DNA of 6,980 bases from Nitrososphaerota archaeon (GTDB taxonomy: Archaea; Thermoproteota; Nitrososphaeria; Nitrososphaerales; Nitrosopumilaceae). Shown in pieces: positions 4,534-6,980 of the stretch. A program made the position numbers and the translations under genes. The notes beneath the pieces are model-generated. The model ran no database searches. It worked only from the letters and a program-made list of their open reading frames with translations, and had not been told where the DNA came from. Positions within the stretch are counted from its first letter, which is position 1. Each line of letters opens with the position of its first letter. The stretch is taken from positions 1 to 6,980 of the forward strand of contig JAUWQG010000048.1 in NCBI GenBank assembly GCA_030611185.1. Direction: 5' to 3'.

Positions 4534-5217
4534 TTATTTTAAGGGTAGAACTATTTTTGTTCCTACATCTAAGCCTTTTATGGCCTTTTCAATAATTTTG
4601 ATGTCTGCTTTTAAAATTCGGGTTTTGATTTTTGATCTTTCAATAATTTTTAAAGCAACAATATCCATCAAATCATATCCTCCTGCAATAGAATCTTCAT
4701 GAACTAGCATATTTTTGAGATTTTTTAATTCAATTCGCTTGAATTGTTTTGCTTGTTTATACTTGTTAGGATCCCTATCATAAACCCCATCAACATCTGT
4801 GGCATTAAGAAATTGTTCTGCTTTGATTTTTTCAGCAATTAATGCAGCTGTTCCATTTGTACTTTGACCGGGATGTAAACCTCCTGTTACAACAATCAAA
4901 CCATCATCAACTGCATGTTTTACTTCTTGCAAAGTTGTAGGTGGATGTGAATAGGCCTTGTTTTTCAGAGCATAAATCAAAAGTTTAGCGTTTAATCTGG
5001 AAATTTCTATTCCAAGTTCATCCAAAGTAGATTCATCAGCTCCTGAAGACCTTGCATGAGAAATGTAATGACGTGCGATATTTCCACCACCGGCAACTAC
5101 AATTGGTTGGCATATTTTGCTAATCTTAACTAAAAATGAGGCATAGTCTTTTAGCACTTTTACATTGTCCATACCAAAAATACGCCCTGAAAGTTTGATT
5201 ACAATTCGTTTTTTCAT
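4534..5217 (-). CDS. pyrH: UMP kinase, archaeal type
   Basis: UMP kinase phosphorylates UMP to UDP with ATP in the cytoplasm, the step leading to UTP, CTP and, after reduction, dNTPs. At 227 aa it has the length of the archaeal enzymes of the amino-acid-kinase fold. Motifs in order: IVIKLSG (5-11, phosphate-binding Lys8), VAGGGNIAR (41-49), DELGIEISRLNA (66-77, nucleotide-binding loop), TGGLHPGQSTNGTAAL (111-126), and NATDVDGVYDRDPNKY (138-153), the ATP-side signature. ATG at 5217 overlaps the stop of the HD gene (TAATG), so translation is coupled. It is the last gene of the operon and is followed without gap by a convergent gene. Confusion with another amino-acid kinase (aspartate, acetylglutamate) is unlikely given size and motifs. 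Confidence 0.93.
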   Translation of the reverse strand: MKKRIVIKLSGRIFGMDNVKVLKDYASFLVKISKICQPIVVAGGGNIARHYISHARSSGADESTLDELGIEISRLNAKLLIYALKNKAYSHPPTTLQEVKHAVDDGLIVVTGGLHPGQSTNGTAALIAEKIKAEQFLNATDVDGVYDRDPNKYKQAKQFKRIELKNLKNMLVHEDSIAGGYDLMDIVALKIIERSKIKTRILKADIKIIEKAIKGLDVGTKIVLPLK

Positions 5218-6452
5218 TATTTGAGGTCACCCAAGATTGATTTTGCGGCAATTTCAACTTTTTTTCTGTTTTTTTGAGGGGTGTATACTCGCAAAATATT
5301 CATGAATCCTGATATTGCAGAGACTACGGGAATTTTTGAGATCGGCAATTCTTGAGCCTGAGATTTTCCATTTTCATTTGTAATTAGGATAATTTGTTTA
5401 GATTCTTTTTTTGATGGAGTAAGGGGAATTGAAGGGGTAACAGAACTATCAACAAAAATTTCATTTTCATCCACTTTGGATTTTTTGGAAATGGAGGCTC
5501 TAATCTCATTTGTCTTAGTTTTTTCTAATAACATTTTACTCGTTAAAATTCGCTCATAAACGCATTTTAATAATTTTCTATTTTGATAGTCTTCTGCAAA
5601 TTTTCTTGCTCTTTTTAATTTTGAGGATTTTGAAGAAAGGATTATGGATAAAACATATTCATCTGTGAGTTTGACAAATTCGTTCATGTTAAAGGATGTA
5701 AAACCAAATTCATCATCAGATAATCTTAATACTTCTAACAGCATCACTTCCGCAGCTCTTACAGTTTTATGAAAATAAACTGCCTTGAACATTTGATATC
5801 TAGAATGCATCATTGATTCAAAAGAGTAAAGTGCTGATCTTTCTAAAGCGAGTTTTTTCTTGTGAACATCTAGTGATTGTGTTATTCTTTTGTGATCAAT
5901 TTTTGCATGTTCTGCCCCGGTAAAATATCCATCACGTAACAAGTAATCCATCATGTCAGCACTAAGAGTACCTGAGACAATTTCATTTAGGTATTGATAT
6001 TTTGAATCACCAAAAGCTACCTTGGTAATTGATCTTTTGTCATATCCATTTTTTGATAATATATCACCAATTTCTGATTTAAGAATAAGATGTTTTCCGA
6101 AATCTTCATGAGAAATTTTTTTTTGTTGTATTATTTCTTCAAAAAGATGTGAAAATGGTCCATGACCTATATCATGTAAAAGTCCTGCTAGTCTAAGAGT
6201 TTCTATATCATCTGATTTTAGAATTTCTTTTTCTTTTAATGCCTGTCCAGCCTGACTTGCAATATGCATTACACCTAAAGAATGCTCAAATCTTGTATGT
6301 TGAGCTGCTGGATATGTAAGGTGAGCTCCAGAAAGTTGTCTAATTCTTCTTAATCTCTGAAATATGGGATTATCAATTATTTCTAGTTCATGATCATAAA
6401 CACGAATAAAATCGTGAATTGGATCGATTATATCTGAATAAATTTTTTTCAT
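5217..6452 (-). CDS. HD-domain phosphohydrolase of the dGTPase/SAMHD1 type
   Basis: This 411-aa cytoplasmic protein belongs to the metal-dependent HD superfamily. Residues about 1-240 hold the HD core: DNPIFQRLRRIRQL (27-40), HTRFEHSLG (52-60) with metal ligand His57, LLHDIGHGPFSHLFE (91-105) with His93-Asp94, a likely catalytic His115 in ISHEDFGK, and Asp166 in SADMMDYLLRDG as the last metal ligand. The order is that of SAMHD1 and related dNTP triphosphohydrolases, which split dNTPs into deoxynucleoside and triphosphate. The C-terminal part (240-411) is less conserved, with a Ser/Lys/Thr/Pro-rich stretch at about 311-353 and a final compact segment. ATG at 6452 overlaps the tmk stop (ATGA), and its stop overlaps the pyrH start. 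Context fits dNTP pool control, but the substrate (dNTP or another nucleotide) is not proven by the motifs. Confidence 0.9.
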   Translation of the reverse strand: MKKIYSDIIDPIHDFIRVYDHELEIIDNPIFQRLRRIRQLSGAHLTYPAAQHTRFEHSLGVMHIASQAGQALKEKEILKSDDIETLRLAGLLHDIGHGPFSHLFEEIIQQKKISHEDFGKHLILKSEIGDILSKNGYDKRSITKVAFGDSKYQYLNEIVSGTLSADMMDYLLRDGYFTGAEHAKIDHKRITQSLDVHKKKLALERSALYSFESMMHSRYQMFKAVYFHKTVRAAEVMLLEVLRLSDDEFGFTSFNMNEFVKLTDEYVLSIILSSKSSKLKRARKFAEDYQNRKLLKCVYERILTSKMLLEKTKTNEIRASISKKSKVDENEIFVDSSVTPSIPLTPSKKESKQIILITNENGKSQAQELPISKIPVVSAISGFMNILRVYTPQKNRKKVEIAAKSILGDLK

Positions 6453-6980
6453 ATTCCTATTTTTTTAGAAAAATTTTTCAAGATTTCCTGATGTATTTTT
6501 TCTTTTGATTGAGAGGCATCAATTATTTTCCATCGTTTTTTCTTTGCAGTATCGCGATAAATTTTTGAGATTTTCTTTAAAAATTCCTTGTTTTTCTCAA
6601 ATTTGTCTCGTTTTGTTTTCTTTCTATCAAAGGATTCTTTTTGGGATACATCTAGTAAAATGACAAGATCGGCCTTCGGAAGACCAGCATCTAGGTTTTC
6701 TAACCAATTTTGTTTCATTCCATTTGCCAGCCCATAAACTAGATTTGATTGATAATATCTGTTCATTATTAGAATAGAATTTTTTGATTGTGCTTGTAAA
6801 ATTTGGTTTAATTTTTCCCATCTATTTGCTGCTAAAAGACAATGAATTGTTTGGGGAGGAAATTTTCTCTTTCCACTAAGATACTTTGCAATTTCCTTTC
6901 CTATAGGCGTGGCATAATCAGGAAAGCTGAAAGTTGCAGTCTTGATTTTTCGTTTTTTCAACGCTTTGGATAATAATTCA
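6449..6980 (-). CDS. tmk: Thymidylate (dTMP) kinase, N-terminus beyond right edge
   Basis: dTMP kinase makes dTDP for DNA synthesis. The frame is open to the window edge (ELLSKALKKRKIKTATFSFPDY...), so the gene begins outside and the P-loop is not seen. A TTG inside (6961) is not a credible start because ELLSKALKKR before it fits the helix that follows the P-loop. Seen in order: TATFSFPDYATPIGKEI (dTMP-binding F-P-x-Y), LLAANRWEK (usual LFAADR region), NRYYQSNLVYG (usual DRY-x2-S-x2-A-Y), DLVILLDVS (late beta strand), a lysine-rich lid (FDRKKTKRDKFEKN), and RWKIIDASQSKEKI at the end. In both the A-D-R and D-R-Y positions the aspartate is replaced by asparagine. The stop overlaps the start of the HD gene (ATGA). 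It is the first visible gene of the tmk-HD-pyrH operon. Confidence 0.9.
   Translation of the reverse strand, partial: ELLSKALKKRKIKTATFSFPDYATPIGKEIAKYLSGKRKFPPQTIHCLLAANRWEKLNQILQAQSKNSILIMNRYYQSNLVYGLANGMKQNWLENLDAGLPKADLVILLDVSQKESFDRKKTKRDKFEKNKEFLKKISKIYRDTAKKKRWKIIDASQSKEKIHQEILKNFSKKIGI

Noticed and set aside
4855..4857. UMP kinase Asn121 in HPGQSTNGTAAL, where bacterial enzymes have Asp
   Set aside because: Archaeal UMP kinases seem to vary at this position, so I do not count it as a lost catalytic residue.
6627..6821. 64-aa ORF on the minus strand
   Set aside because: It is a shadow frame within tmk, whose own frame shows clear kinase motifs.
6959..6961. TTG as start of tmk, giving a short kinase without P-loop
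   Set aside because: The frame stays open to the window edge and the residues before the TTG (ELLSKALKKR) fit the helix after the P-loop, so the gene simply continues outside the window.
1..6980. Mobile element, tRNA, rRNA, origin or CRISPR array
   Set aside because: No transposase, integrase, terminal inverted repeats, tRNA cloverleaf, rRNA-like block or regularly spaced repeat was seen on either strand, though reading by eye could miss a divergent or intron-split tRNA.

Overview
The window looks like a chromosomal segment of a Nitrososphaerota (Thaumarchaeota) ammonia oxidiser, close to Nitrosopumilus or Nitrosarchaeum. This rests on protein recognition and base composition, not on a search. 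The pointers are an ammonium transporter with a thaumarchaeal-style secretion signal, an A-type ATP synthase subunit C, an archaeal-type UMP kinase, AT-rich DNA, almost no Shine-Dalgarno sequences, and TATA-like boxes about 25-30 nt before several start codons, as expected for leaderless archaeal mRNAs.

Layout. Positions 1-481 (minus) hold the N-terminal 160 codons of an Amt ammonium transporter that runs off the left edge. Across a 127-bp divergent spacer lies a 222-aa protein with a probable winged-helix domain (609-1277, plus). The spacer carries two copies of one 15-bp element, one upstream of each gene. Positions 1344-3307 (plus) hold A-ATP synthase subunit C, a 78-aa two-helix membrane protein 8 bp behind it, and a Cas4/RecB-like protein with an apparently intact Fe-S cysteine set but no recognisable nuclease E-x-K motif. 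Positions 3341-3451 (minus) encode a 36-aa single-helix membrane protein with its own promoter. Positions 3561-4106 (minus) encode an anchored LEA14-like protein whose start is uncertain. Positions 4177-4533 (plus) encode an unrecognised 118-aa protein that starts with GTG.

The right third (4534-6980, minus) is a tightly coupled nucleotide operon: thymidylate kinase (5' end beyond the window), an HD-domain phosphohydrolase of the SAMHD1/dGTPase type, and UMP kinase, joined by ATGA and TAATG overlaps. Together they point to control of pyrimidine nucleotide and dNTP pools.

No rRNA, tRNA, CRISPR array, insertion sequence or integrase was seen, and there is no gene-free stretch longer than about 130 bp. 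The region looks like core genome rather than an accessory island. The items most worth following up are the 36-aa membrane protein, the amt/winged-helix divergent pair with its shared element, and the degenerate Cas4-like protein.
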